64,000 nt of DNA from JAGPUQ01 sp050179115 (GTDB taxonomy: Bacteria > Pseudomonadota > Gammaproteobacteria > Pseudomonadales > Porticoccaceae): positions 1-64,000 of the forward strand of contig JBFXFL010000007.1 of the NCBI GenBank assembly GCA_050179115.1, written 5' to 3'. The first letter of the stretch is position 1, and the number at the start of each line of letters is the position of its first letter. The translations under genes were made by a program, and so were the position numbers. Below are positions 35,314 through 44,265 of the stretch, piece by piece. The notes beneath the pieces are model-generated. The model made no database searches. It saw nothing but the letters and a program-made list of their open reading frames with translations, and was not told where the DNA came from.

Positions 35314-37728
35314 CTAGAAAGTCTGTCCAAAAGAAAACTGGAAAAATTCCTCTTCGTCAGTCGACTGCGCATTGAGCAGCTTCGCGAAACTCAACTGGAT
35401 CGGACCAAAGCCGCTCAGCCAGATACCGCTCAACCCGGTTGAATAGCGCAAATCACCAACGTTTGGCCCCGAACAGTCCACCTGCCCGTTGCCACAATTG
35501 GTGGAAAAGATGTTGCCAGCATCCAGAAACAGCGCAAGCTGGATATTGCGACGATCCTTCAGGAAAGGAACCGGAAACAGCATTTCGGCGCTGCCATTGA
35601 TATCGACGTTGCCGCCCAAGGCATTGGATCGGGTAATGGTTGGAAACAGCGGAGTATCCTCGGGGCCCAGGGTATTGCGCTTGATCCCGCGCACCGAGTC
35701 GAATCCGCCACCGAAGTAATTCTTGAAAAATGGCAGGTCTTGCGTATTGCCGTAGCCGTCGCCGTAACCCAGCTCTTGCCGCAAGTGAAACGTCAAATCA
35801 CCCGATAGCGGACGATAGTAGTGCCCGGTATAGGTGAGCCGATAAAACTCCAGGTCGCTGCCCGGGACCGTCAATTCGAACCGGATTCGGTTCGATGTAC
35901 CCCGGGTAGGCAGCTGGCCACGATTCAAGTCCGATTCGCTCCAGTTGAAATTGGTGGTCAGCATATCGAACTGATCGCCATTTTTCTGGATGAAATCGAG
36001 GAGCTCGAAGGTGGAAAAAACACCTGGCTTCAACGTGAGGGACTCCACGCCAAACCCCAGGCCGATACGCCCGGTATCTGAATAGGGGTAACTGAAGTTG
36101 GTATTGGCAGTATAGCTATCCGTGGAATAGGAAGTCAGGTTCAACTCCCCATAGTTGGTCTGGGTCACCGCCAGGGAGTAGCCAACACTGATGCCATCCT
36201 TGGTGAAATAGGGGTCGGCGTAATTGAGCGACGCCATTTTGCGGTATTTGCTGGTGCTGACGCCGAAGCCAGCCGTGTTCCCGGACCCCAGGAAATTATT
36301 TTCCTGGATGTTGGCGCCGAGAATGATGCCGGCCCCCTGGGCAAGACCGATACTCGCGCCAATGCTTCCGGATGGTTGCTCTTCCACGGTATAGAACACG
36401 TCCACCTGGTCGCTGGTACCCGGAACTTCGCGCGTTTCGATGTCCACCTTCTTGAAAATCCCCAACCGTTCGAGACGGACCTTCGAGTGCTCGATCAGGT
36501 CTGTCGATGCCGAAGCGCCTTCCATCTGCCGCATTTCCCGACGCAGGACTTCGTCGGCCGTCTTGGTATTGCCGCGAAACTCCACGCGCCTAACGTAGGC
36601 GCGGTCTCCCGGCGTAACGACGAACGTCACTTTGGCGGTTTTATCGTTCTCGTCAACCTCCGGGAAACCCTCTACTTTCGCAAAGGTATAGCCCTCGGTA
36701 CCCAGGCGCTTGGACAGCAGCTCGCTGGTCGCCGTCATCAGTGCCTGGGAAAAGACAGCGCCCTTCTTCATCACTATCAGTTGCCGGAGGTCTTCCGCTG
36801 GCAGTATCAGCTCTCCGCTGAGCTCCACTTCCCCCACTTTGTAGACATCGCCTTCGGAGATGTTGACGGCGATGAATACGGCATCCTTCTGCGGGCTGAT
36901 TGACACCTGGGTTGAAGTGATGGCAAAGCGCAGATACCCACGATCGCGATACCAGCTCTCCAAGCGCTCGAGGTCACCGGACAGTTTTTCGCGCGAATAC
37001 TTGTCGTCGCTGCTCAACCAGGAAAACCAGCCGGTTGTCTTGAGCTCGAACATCTTGAGCAGAGTGGCCTCATCAAAACTGTGGTTCCCCACGATATTGA
37101 TGTGCTTGATCGTCGCAACCTTGCCTTCGGAAATGGTGAGGTCGATGCGCACCCGGTTGCGGGGCAGATCATGCGCTTCGGCGCTCACCGTGGCGCCATA
37201 ACGTCCCTGCGCGACATATTGACGCCGCAACTCCTGCCCCATGCCCTCCAGCACGGTCTTCTTGAAAATCTGCCCCTCCGCCAGACCGGCGTCACGCAGG
37301 GCCTTCAGCAGTTGGTCGGTTTCGATGGATTTGTTACCGTCGATTTTGATCTCGGCAATGGCAGGACGCTCCACTACCCGTACGACCAGCACATTGCCGT
37401 CGCGCACAATTCGTATGTCTTCGAAGTATCCGGTTCGAAACAGGGTTTGCACCGCGGCGCCGATCCCCGCGTCATCGATCAGGTCGCCGGCACTGACCGG
37501 CAGGGCGGCAAACACGGTGCCCGCAGAAACGCGCTGCAAACCCTCGATACGCACATCCTCAACCTGGAACATCGCGGCAAAGGTCAGTCCGGGGACCAGC
37601 AGCAGCGACACGCAGAGCACGCTCGCGCGGCGGCGGATCCTGGCCAGGCTACGCCTCAGTTGTGGTTTGATGGCAAGCAACTCCGGGCACGAAAGCACAG
37701 GTTCAGGAAGTGTGGAGACGGAGAGCAC
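35314..37728 (-). CDS. bamA: Outer-membrane protein assembly factor BamA
   Basis: Omp85 core of the BAM complex. 804 residues from GTG 37728 (uncertain start: no ATG before the signal peptide). Signal region SVLCVSLLLVPGLTFAA, then five POTRA domains (about residues 54-455; for example FQVEDVRIEGLQRVSAGTVF, AYVRRVEFRGNTKTADEVLRREMRQMEG), then a 16-strand barrel ending in phenylalanine (FSFGQTF), the BAM sorting signature. The lock motif usually VRGF reads VRGIKRNTLGP here. 18 bases after rseP. Confidence 0.95.
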   Translation of the reverse strand: MLSVSTLPEPVLSCPELLAIKPQLRRSLARIRRRASVLCVSLLLVPGLTFAAMFQVEDVRIEGLQRVSAGTVFAALPVSAGDLIDDAGIGAAVQTLFRTGYFEDIRIVRDGNVLVVRVVERPAIAEIKIDGNKSIETDQLLKALRDAGLAEGQIFKKTVLEGMGQELRRQYVAQGRYGATVSAEAHDLPRNRVRIDLTISEGKVATIKHINIVGNHSFDEATLLKMFELKTTGWFSWLSSDDKYSREKLSGDLERLESWYRDRGYLRFAITSTQVSISPQKDAVFIAVNISEGDVYKVGEVELSGELILPAEDLRQLIVMKKGAVFSQALMTATSELLSKRLGTEGYTFAKVEGFPEVDENDKTAKVTFVVTPGDRAYVRRVEFRGNTKTADEVLRREMRQMEGASASTDLIEHSKVRLERLGIFKKVDIETREVPGTSDQVDVFYTVEEQPSGSIGASIGLAQGAGIILGANIQENNFLGSGNTAGFGVSTSKYRKMASLNYADPYFTKDGISVGYSLAVTQTNYGELNLTSYSTDSYTANTNFSYPYSDTGRIGLGFGVESLTLKPGVFSTFELLDFIQKNGDQFDMLTTNFNWSESDLNRGQLPTRGTSNRIRFELTVPGSDLEFYRLTYTGHYYRPLSGDLTFHLRQELGYGDGYGNTQDLPFFKNYFGGGFDSVRGIKRNTLGPEDTPLFPTITRSNALGGNVDINGSAEMLFPVPFLKDRRNIQLALFLDAGNIFSTNCGNGQVDCSGPNVGDLRYSTGLSGIWLSGFGPIQLSFAKLLNAQSTDEEEFFQFSFGQTF

Positions 37729-37746
37729 CCACCGGGCGGATCGCAG

Positions 37747-39099
37747 TCAAAATCGCGAAACGTCATTATATAAAGCCAGCAGCATCAAACCTATCACCAG
37801 GGAGAGACCGATACGGTACCCGGCCTCCTGTATGCGCTCCGAGAGCGGCCGCCCCCGCACGGCCTCCACCAGGTAATACGCGAGGTGTCCGCCGTCCAGT
37901 ACCGGGATGGGCAGCAAATTGAGCACCCCCAAGCTGATGCTGAGTAGCGCCATGAACTGCAGCAGGGGTACCAAACCATACTGTGCCGAAGCGCCGGCCA
38001 CTTTAGCAATGGTGATGGGTCCGCTCAAGTGCCGCACCGAGATATCACCAACTATCATCTTGCGAACCGACCCGAGGATCATCGCAGCGGTGTCCCAGGT
38101 CGCGGTAAGGCTCCGGGTAAAGGCGGCCACTGGACCGTAACGCTGCTCGCGTCGATATTCCTCGGGCCACTCGACGCCGGTCGGCGCGACGCCCACCTGG
38201 CCGAAGGTCTCGCCGCCCGCAGTGACCCGCTTCGGCGTCACGCGCAGCTCCGGATACTCACCGGCCCGCTCAACCACCAACGCGATGGTCTGTCCGGGAC
38301 GCGCCCGAACATACTCGACCCACTGCGTCCAGTCGGCGATGGCGATGCCATCCGCCGTGAGGACGCGATCACCCGCGCGTATTCCGGCCTGGGCCGCCGG
38401 GCTCCCGGATTCCACGCGCGCCACCACGGCCGGGATTGGGGGGCGATAGAGATCTATGCCGATATCACCGATGGGGTCGGGCGCAGCGGGATCGAGATCC
38501 CAATGCGCGAGCTGGGCGGTCAGCTCGCGCTCGTCCGTGGTGCCGCGGGTGACAACCCGGAAGCGGATGGTCCCGCTGTCGCCCATACGGCGTACCAGCA
38601 TCTCACTCAAGGCCTGCACGGTCGGCGTCGCCGCACCGTCCACTGCCACTATCTCCTCGCCCGCCGCGAGGCCTGCGACCGCGGCGACCGAGCCGGGCGT
38701 CACCTTGGCCACCACCGGGACGATGCCCTGGATGCCGAGCACGAACACGACCCAGTACGCTGCTACCGCAAGCACAAAATTGGCGAGCGGTCCGGCGGCC
38801 ACCGTGGCGATGCGTCGTCCCACCGATTTGCGGTTGAAGGCGTGCTCGCGGTCACTCTCCGCGACCTCGCCCTCGCGCTCATCCAGCATCTTGACGTAGC
38901 CACCCAGGGGTAGCGCGGCGACCACGAACTCGGTGCCGGTGCGATCATGCCAGCGCACCAGCGCCGGACCGAAACCGATCGAAAACCGCAGGACGCGAAT
39001 ACCGCAACGGCGCGCCACCCAGAAATGGCCGTATTCGTGAAAGGTGATCAACACACCCAACACCAGAAAAAAATAAAACACCTGCTGCACCACTGCCAC
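37747..39099 (-). CDS. rseP: RIP metalloprotease RseP
   Basis: Inner-membrane site-2 protease that cuts anti-sigma factor RseA and so releases sigma-E. 450 residues. Zinc motif HEYGHFWVARRCG in the first membrane helix, two periplasmic PDZ domains (IVPVVAKVTPGSVAAVAGLAAGEEIVAVDG and VVARVESGSPAAQAGIRAGDRVL), and the second catalytic motif NLLPIPVLDGGHL near the C-terminus. GTG start, 3 bases after dxr. Sits directly upstream of bamA, linking envelope-stress signalling and OMP assembly. Confidence 0.95.
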   Translation of the reverse strand: MAVVQQVFYFFLVLGVLITFHEYGHFWVARRCGIRVLRFSIGFGPALVRWHDRTGTEFVVAALPLGGYVKMLDEREGEVAESDREHAFNRKSVGRRIATVAAGPLANFVLAVAAYWVVFVLGIQGIVPVVAKVTPGSVAAVAGLAAGEEIVAVDGAATPTVQALSEMLVRRMGDSGTIRFRVVTRGTTDERELTAQLAHWDLDPAAPDPIGDIGIDLYRPPIPAVVARVESGSPAAQAGIRAGDRVLTADGIAIADWTQWVEYVRARPGQTIALVVERAGEYPELRVTPKRVTAGGETFGQVGVAPTGVEWPEEYRREQRYGPVAAFTRSLTATWDTAAMILGSVRKMIVGDISVRHLSGPITIAKVAGASAQYGLVPLLQFMALLSISLGVLNLLPIPVLDGGHLAYYLVEAVRGRPLSERIQEAGYRIGLSLVIGLMLLALYNDVSRF

Positions 39100-39102
39100 C
39101 CG

Positions 39103-40272
39103 TCAACTCCCGGCTACATAGCGTTCAATAAACCCGCGTGCTTGTTCGCGAGCGCGGGCGTCACTGCTCAGGACCGCATCGATGCAGTCCGGTTCCACTC
39201 CACGCCAGCGCTGCATCACCTGGTCCACCACAGCGGCGATCTGTGTGAAACCTAACTTCCCGACGAGGAAGGCGGCGACCGCTTCTTCATTGGCGGCGTT
39301 AAGCGCGGCCGGTGTATCGCCCATGGCGACCGCCGCCGCGTGCGCCAGGCGCAGGCAGGGAAAACGCTGCGGGTCCGGCGCGGAAAATTGCAGCTGCGCC
39401 ACGGCTGTGAGATCGAGGCGCGCAACGCCGGATTCGATCCGCTCTGGCCAGCCCAGCGCATGCGCAATGGGCGTACGCATATCCGGGTTGCCCAATTGCG
39501 CCAGCACCGAGCCGTCGGCGTACTCTACCAGCGAGTGCACGATACTCTGGGGATGGATAAGAATTTCGATCCGCTCCGGCCCCACGCCAAACAACCAGCA
39601 GGCTTCGATCAGCTCCAGCCCCTTGTTCATCATGGTGGCGGAGTCAACGGAGATCTTGCGACCCATACGCCAGTTCGGATGGGCACAGGCCTGCTCCGGG
39701 GTCGCCACCTCGAGTACTTCGAGCGGCGCGGCGCGAAACGGACCTCCGGACGCCGACAGGATCAAGCGCCGCACGCCGCGCGGGTCAACGCCGGTCGGCG
39801 GAAGACACTGAAAAATCGCATTGTGCTCGCTATCCAGCGGCACCAGGGTGGCGCCACCGCGCGCGACCTCGGCCATGAACAGGCGCCCTGCCATTACGAG
39901 CGCTTCCTTGTTGGCCAGCAACAGGCGCTTGCCCGCGCGCGCGGCGACGAGGGTCGGTAACAATCCCGCGGCGCCGACAATGGCCGCAATCACGGTGTCG
40001 GCACGGGGGTGCCCGGCGACGGCGTCCAGGCCTTCAGCACCTACCGCGACACGGGTCGCCGCCGGCACCAGCGCGCGTAACTGGCGCGCCGCCGCGGCTG
40101 TAGGTACCGCAACCAACTCGGGGAGGAACCGTCGGCACTGATCCGCCAACACATCGAGTCGCTGATAGCCGCTCAATGCGATGATCCGAAAGCGTCCGGG
40201 ATGGCGCGCGATCACATCCAGCGCGCTGGCGCCGACGGAACCCGTCGAGCCCAAAATGGAGACACCCTGCAT
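39103..40272 (-). CDS. dxr: 1-deoxy-D-xylulose-5-phosphate reductoisomerase
   Basis: Second step of the MEP isoprenoid pathway, NADPH-dependent. 389 residues from ATG 40272 (MQGVSILGSTGSVGASALDVI, cofactor motif GSTGSVG). Metal/substrate residues in LLANKEALVMAG, VPLDSEHNAIFQCLP, LILSASGGPFR and KISVDSATMMNKGLELIEACWLFG. The frame extends 78 codons upstream over cdsA without homology. Feeds UppS, encoded two genes upstream. Confidence 0.96.
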   Translation of the reverse strand: MQGVSILGSTGSVGASALDVIARHPGRFRIIALSGYQRLDVLADQCRRFLPELVAVPTAAAARQLRALVPAATRVAVGAEGLDAVAGHPRADTVIAAIVGAAGLLPTLVAARAGKRLLLANKEALVMAGRLFMAEVARGGATLVPLDSEHNAIFQCLPPTGVDPRGVRRLILSASGGPFRAAPLEVLEVATPEQACAHPNWRMGRKISVDSATMMNKGLELIEACWLFGVGPERIEILIHPQSIVHSLVEYADGSVLAQLGNPDMRTPIAHALGWPERIESGVARLDLTAVAQLQFSAPDPQRFPCLRLAHAAAVAMGDTPAALNAANEEAVAAFLVGKLGFTQIAAVVDQVMQRWRGVEPDCIDAVLSSDARAREQARGFIERYVAGS

Positions 40273-40289
40273 CGCTGCCTGACCTGTAT

Positions 40290-41117
40290 TCAACCGGGCG
40301 CTGCCCGGGTAAAACCCAATGCTGCCATACCGAGCACAAATATCGGCAAGGCGGCCGCCAGGCTGTCCACGCGATCCAGCACACCGCCATGACCGGGCAA
40401 GATTGACCCACTGTCCTTCACCCCGCGGGCGCGCTTGATCATGCTCTCTCCCAGATCCCCCAGCACCCCCGCAAAACTGGTGACTGCCACCAGCGCCAGC
40501 CACCACAACCAGTCATGGCCCGCGACGCCGAGCCAGCGCGCCGCAGCCGCGCCAACCAGTAGCGCCAGCAACAAGCCACACAACACACCTTCCCAGGTCT
40601 TGCCGGGGCTGACGGCCGGCGCCAGGCGATGGCGACCAATGGCGCGCCCACCGAAAAACGCGCCGATATCGGCACTGGCGACCAGCCCCACCACCAGTGC
40701 TAACCAGCCGGCTCCATGCGGACGGCCGAGCAGCCAGTAGAGTGCGATCCAGGCCGGCAGCAACACCATCAGTCCCATCAACAAGACCACCGGGGGGTTA
40801 TCCCACCGGCGCGCGCTGTGGGGGTAATCGAGTACCCAGAACAGCATGAGCAGCCACCAGCCCGCCGCGACCACCAGTAATGTGATCGGCGGCCCCACGG
40901 CGCCCCAGTGATAGGCCGCCATGGCAGCCGCAACGACGACGACGTACAGCAATTGCTGCGTCGGCGATTCGAGACCCGCCAGACGACTCCACTCCCATGC
41001 CCCCAGCAGAATCAACGCACCGATGACCGCAACGAAGACCATCGCCGGCAACAAAAGCAGCGATCCAGCAAACGCGATGATGAGAACGAGGCCGGTGATT
41101 ACCCGCTGCTTGAGCAC
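40290..41117 (-). CDS. cdsA: Phosphatidate cytidylyltransferase CdsA
   Basis: Makes CDP-diacylglycerol, precursor of all phospholipids. 275 residues, about eight membrane helices. The family signature is intact near the C-terminus: GDLGESMIKRARGVKDSG then LPGHGGVLDRVDSLAAALP. GTG start lies inside the end of uppS (19-base overlap), so translation is likely coupled. Confidence 0.95.
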   Translation of the reverse strand: MLKQRVITGLVLIIAFAGSLLLLPAMVFVAVIGALILLGAWEWSRLAGLESPTQQLLYVVVVAAAMAAYHWGAVGPPITLLVVAAGWWLLMLFWVLDYPHSARRWDNPPVVLLMGLMVLLPAWIALYWLLGRPHGAGWLALVVGLVASADIGAFFGGRAIGRHRLAPAVSPGKTWEGVLCGLLLALLVGAAAARWLGVAGHDWLWWLALVAVTSFAGVLGDLGESMIKRARGVKDSGSILPGHGGVLDRVDSLAAALPIFVLGMAALGFTRAAPG

Positions 41118-41869
41118 TTGGTCTCCAGCGCCAGCATCTGGCTGGCCGCGCGCCCGAAACGGCGCAGCCGGCGATGGTATTCGTCCACCGCTCGGTTGAA
41201 GTGCTCGCTATCGAAATCGGGCCAGTAGCAGTCGGCGAAATAAAGTTCGCTGTAGGCGAGCTGCCACAGCAGAAAATTACTCAGTCGCTGCTCACCGGCC
41301 GTGCGGATGCACAGATCGGGTGGCGAAACATCGGCAAGGCAGAGACGGCGTTCGACCGCAGCCTCGTCGATATCGGCGGGCGACAATTCTCCGGCGTGCA
41401 CCTGCTCCGCCAGTGTCCGCGCCGCGCGGGCGATATCCCAGCGACCGCCGTAATCAACGGCCAGATTGAGCTGCAAACGACCGCCGGCGGTCGCCGCCTC
41501 CACCCGATCAATACGACGCACAAGGCGGGCACTGAAGCGTTCGCGCGAGCCCACCACACGCAGCCGCACATCACGGCGCACCAGCTCACGCTGTTCTCTT
41601 CTGAGGTAATTGGCAAACAGCGCCATGAGGCCACTGACCTCCTCGGCCGGACGCTGCCAGTTCTCGCTGCTGAAGGCGAACAGAGTGATGGTTGCCACGC
41701 CATGGGCCTGACAACTGTCCAGCACATCGCGGACCCGCTCCACGCCGGCGCGATGGCCACTGATGCCGTGGAGACCGCGAGCGCTGGCCCAGCGGCTGTT
41801 GCCATCCATGATGATCGCCACATGCCGCAGTGGGTGGTCGTTCGGACCCTGGCCTTCAGCCTCTGTCAT
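41099..41869 (-). CDS. uppS: Undecaprenyl diphosphate synthase (cis-prenyltransferase)
   Basis: Builds the C55 lipid carrier for peptidoglycan and O-antigen. 256 residues from ATG 41869, which has a GGGTGA ribosome-binding site 5 bases upstream; a GTG three codons earlier is less likely. Motifs: HVAIIMDGNSRWASARG (catalytic Asp), GHRAGVERVRDVLD, TLFAFSSENWQRP, LNLAVDYGGRWDI and DLCIRTAGEQRLSNFLLWQ. The usual GNGRWA/GNNRWA reads GNSRWA here. Confidence 0.95.
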   Translation of the reverse strand: MTEAEGQGPNDHPLRHVAIIMDGNSRWASARGLHGISGHRAGVERVRDVLDSCQAHGVATITLFAFSSENWQRPAEEVSGLMALFANYLRREQRELVRRDVRLRVVGSRERFSARLVRRIDRVEAATAGGRLQLNLAVDYGGRWDIARAARTLAEQVHAGELSPADIDEAAVERRLCLADVSPPDLCIRTAGEQRLSNFLLWQLAYSELYFADCYWPDFDSEHFNRAVDEYHRRLRRFGRAASQMLALETKCSSSG

Positions 41870-41885
41870 GGCTTTCACCCGCGGG

Positions 41886-42443
41886 TCAGATTTCCATCAG
41901 ATCTTTTTCTTTTTCAGCCAGCAGCACATCGATTTTTGCAATGTGGCGATCCGTTATCCGCTGGATGTCTTCGTGTGCCCGGCGTTCGTCGTCCTCACCG
42001 ATCTCCTTGGCTTTCAACAACTCGCGGATATCGGCCAGCACATCGCGCCGGATATTACGCACCGATACCCGGGTTTGTTCGGCTTCAGCCTTTGCCTGCC
42101 GGATAAGAGCCTTCCGGGTCTCTTCGGTAAGCGCCGGCATCGGGACGCGGATGACATCGCCGGCGGTGACCGGGTTGAGGCCCAGTCCGGAATTGATGAT
42201 GGCGCGCTCGATATCACGCACCATCTGCTTCTCCCAGGGAGTGATCGCCAGCATCCGCGCATCAGCGACGGTGACGTTCGCGACCTGCCGCAGCGGCGTC
42301 GAGTTACCGTAATAGTCGACCATGACGCCCTCGAGAATCCCGGGGTGCGCACGCCCGGTGCGCAGTCTGCCCATCGTGGCAACCAGGGCTTCGAGCGTCC
42401 TTTCCATCCGCTCGCTGGCGTCGGCCTTCAGTTCCTCGATCAC
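41886..42443 (-). CDS. frr: Ribosome recycling factor
   Basis: Splits post-termination ribosomes with EF-G. 185 residues, canonical length. Recognisable throughout: MIEELKADASERMERTLEAL, RTGRAHPGILEGVMVDYYG, TPLRQVANVTVADARML, and GDVIRVPMPALTEETRKALIRQAKAEAE. GTG start overlaps the pyrH stop (GTGA). Confidence 0.97.
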   Translation of the reverse strand: MIEELKADASERMERTLEALVATMGRLRTGRAHPGILEGVMVDYYGNSTPLRQVANVTVADARMLAITPWEKQMVRDIERAIINSGLGLNPVTAGDVIRVPMPALTEETRKALIRQAKAEAEQTRVSVRNIRRDVLADIRELLKAKEIGEDDERRAHEDIQRITDRHIAKIDVLLAEKEKDLMEI

Positions 42444-43177
42444 TCTTCACTCTCCCCGATCAGGGTGCCGTCACTGCCGCCCAGGGCGATCCGCGACAAA
42501 GCGCCCGGCTTCGACATCCGGAACACCCGCACCGGCATCCGGTTATCCCGGCACAGACAGATGGCCGTAAGATCCATGACACCCAGCTTGCGGTCCAGCA
42601 CCTCGTCATAGGTGAGGTGCCGATAGAGCCGCGCCTGGGGATCCTGCACGGGATCCGCGGAGTAGACGCCATCCACCTTGGTCGCCTTCAGCACCACATC
42701 GGCGTCCATTTCGATTGCGCGGAGACAGGCCGCCGAGTCCGTGGTGAAAAACGGGTTGCCGGTGCCCGCGGCGAACAGCACCACTTCGCCCGCCGCCAGA
42801 TAACCGATCGCCTGTCGCCGCTCATAGTGTTCCACGACGCCGGGCATGGCGAGAGCCGACATGACCCGCGTCGACACTCCACAGCGTTCGAGTGCGTCAC
42901 GCAGCGCGAGCGCGTTCATCACGGTCGCGAGCATACCCATGTGATCGCCCGTAACCCGGTCCAGTCCCGCCGCCGCCAGCGCGGCGCCGCGAAACAGGTT
43001 GCCGCCGCCCGTCACCAGACCCACCTGCACACCGATCGCGACCAGTTGCGCCACTTCCCGCGCGGTGCGGTCGAGCACTTCAGGGTCGAGCCCGAAATCC
43101 GCGTTGCCGACCAGCTCTTCGCCACTCAGCTTGAGCAGGATGCGGCGATACTTGGGGGTTCTGGCTACTGTGCTCAC
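42440..43177 (-). CDS. pyrH: Uridylate kinase
   Basis: UMP kinase of the amino-acid-kinase fold; hexameric, GTP-activated and UTP-inhibited in proteobacteria. 245 residues from GTG 43177 (MSTVARTPKYRRILLKLSGEEL). GGGNLFRGAALAAAGLDRVTGDHMGMLATVMNAL and LFAAGTGNPFFTTDSAACLRA are the signature stretches, followed by LKATKVDGVYSADP. The frame opens further upstream, over the intergenic gap, without conservation. 34 bases after tsf. Confidence 0.96.
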   Translation of the reverse strand: MSTVARTPKYRRILLKLSGEELVGNADFGLDPEVLDRTAREVAQLVAIGVQVGLVTGGGNLFRGAALAAAGLDRVTGDHMGMLATVMNALALRDALERCGVSTRVMSALAMPGVVEHYERRQAIGYLAAGEVVLFAAGTGNPFFTTDSAACLRAIEMDADVVLKATKVDGVYSADPVQDPQARLYRHLTYDEVLDRKLGVMDLTAICLCRDNRMPVRVFRMSKPGALSRIALGGSDGTLIGESEE

Positions 43178-43211
43178 AAGTGTGCTCGGGATCGTTGGTG
43201 GCCGTGCCGGT

Positions 43212-44078
43212 TCAGCGCGACGCCTGTACCTGGGCAGCCACTTCGGCGGCGAAATCGGTGGTCTCGACCTGAATACCCTCACCCACCTCATACCGCACGA
43301 AGCCGACGATGTCGGCACCGGCGTTTTTCAGCAGCTTGCCGACCGTCAATTCCGGATCCTTTACAAAGGGCTGCTCGACCAGGCTGGATTCCGCCAGAAA
43401 TTTGTTCACGCGCCCAGCGATCATTTTCTGCACGATCTCTTCCGGCTTGCCGCTCTCGCGCGCCTGGGCAGCGTAAATTTCGCGCTCCTTGGCGATCAGA
43501 TCAGCCGGCATCTGCTCGGGCTTGGCTACCTGCGGATTGACCGCCGCCACATGCATGGCAATGTCGCGGGCCAGTTCGCGCGAACCACCGGTAAGCCCAA
43601 CCAGAACGCCAATGCGGTTGTTGCTGTGGACATAGTCACCGACCACCGCTGCCTCGAGTACCCGCGCGCGCCGCGCGCCGATGTTTTCGCCGATTTTCTG
43701 CACCAGCGCCTGGCGCGCGTCTTCCAGCTCGCCCATCATGATCGCTGCGATATCCTCGGAGCGCTCGGCAAATACCCGGTCTGCCACGCGGGCGACAAAA
43801 CCGAGAAAATTCTCGTCGCGCGCCACGAAATCGGTTTCCGAATTCACCTCCACCAGCACGCCATAGCTGCCGTCCGCGGCTATCCGCGCTGCGACTACAC
43901 CATCCGCCGCCGTACGACTGGCTTTCTTCGCGGCCTTCATGCCGCTGGATTTACGTAGATTTTCAATCGCCGCTTCGATGTCGCCAGCAGCCTCCTGAAG
44001 TGCTTTCTTGCACTCCATCATGGGAAGTCCGGTGCGTTCACGAAGGTCTTTCACCAGCGCTGCACTGATTGTCGTCAT
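43212..44078 (-). CDS. tsf: Translation elongation factor Ts
   Basis: Guanine nucleotide exchange factor for EF-Tu. 288 residues from ATG 44078. N-terminal UBA-like domain (ALVKDLRERTGLPMMECKKALQEA), the EF-Tu contact motif NSETDFVARDENF, the core and coiled-coil region (MPADLIAKEREIYAAQARESGKPEEIVQKM), and VEQPFVKDPELTVGKLL near the end. Second gene of the rpsB-tsf-pyrH-frr cluster, 187 bases after rpsB. Confidence 0.97.
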   Translation of the reverse strand: MTTISAALVKDLRERTGLPMMECKKALQEAAGDIEAAIENLRKSSGMKAAKKASRTAADGVVAARIAADGSYGVLVEVNSETDFVARDENFLGFVARVADRVFAERSEDIAAIMMGELEDARQALVQKIGENIGARRARVLEAAVVGDYVHSNNRIGVLVGLTGGSRELARDIAMHVAAVNPQVAKPEQMPADLIAKEREIYAAQARESGKPEEIVQKMIAGRVNKFLAESSLVEQPFVKDPELTVGKLLKNAGADIVGFVRYEVGEGIQVETTDFAAEVAAQVQASR

Positions 44079-44235
44079 GGTGTCGTCTCCACATCCCCGC
44101 AGGGAATTTATCCGTATTCTGGATCGGGTTCGGGCCGGGGGCAGCACGGCATCAACTGCTCGCTCCGACCGGGTGATGTCACCCAAACCCTGCCCAACCC
44201 GTGGCAAAGCAAAGAAAATAAAGGGACCAAGCCCC

Positions 44236-44256
44236 CAACCCCGATCGTGGGGGTTG
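44236..44256 (-). terminator. Stem-loop with T-rich tail between rpsB and tsf
   Basis: On the minus strand CAACCCC pairs with GGGGTTG around a 7-base loop, starting about 10 bases after the rpsB stop. Downstream comes a T-rich stretch (TTTATTTTCTTTG, about 44225 to 44213). This looks like an attenuator or partial terminator that would lower tsf relative to rpsB. Enterobacteria also have an attenuator-like hairpin in this gap. Confidence 0.55.
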
Positions 44257-44265
44257 ACGCTTCGC

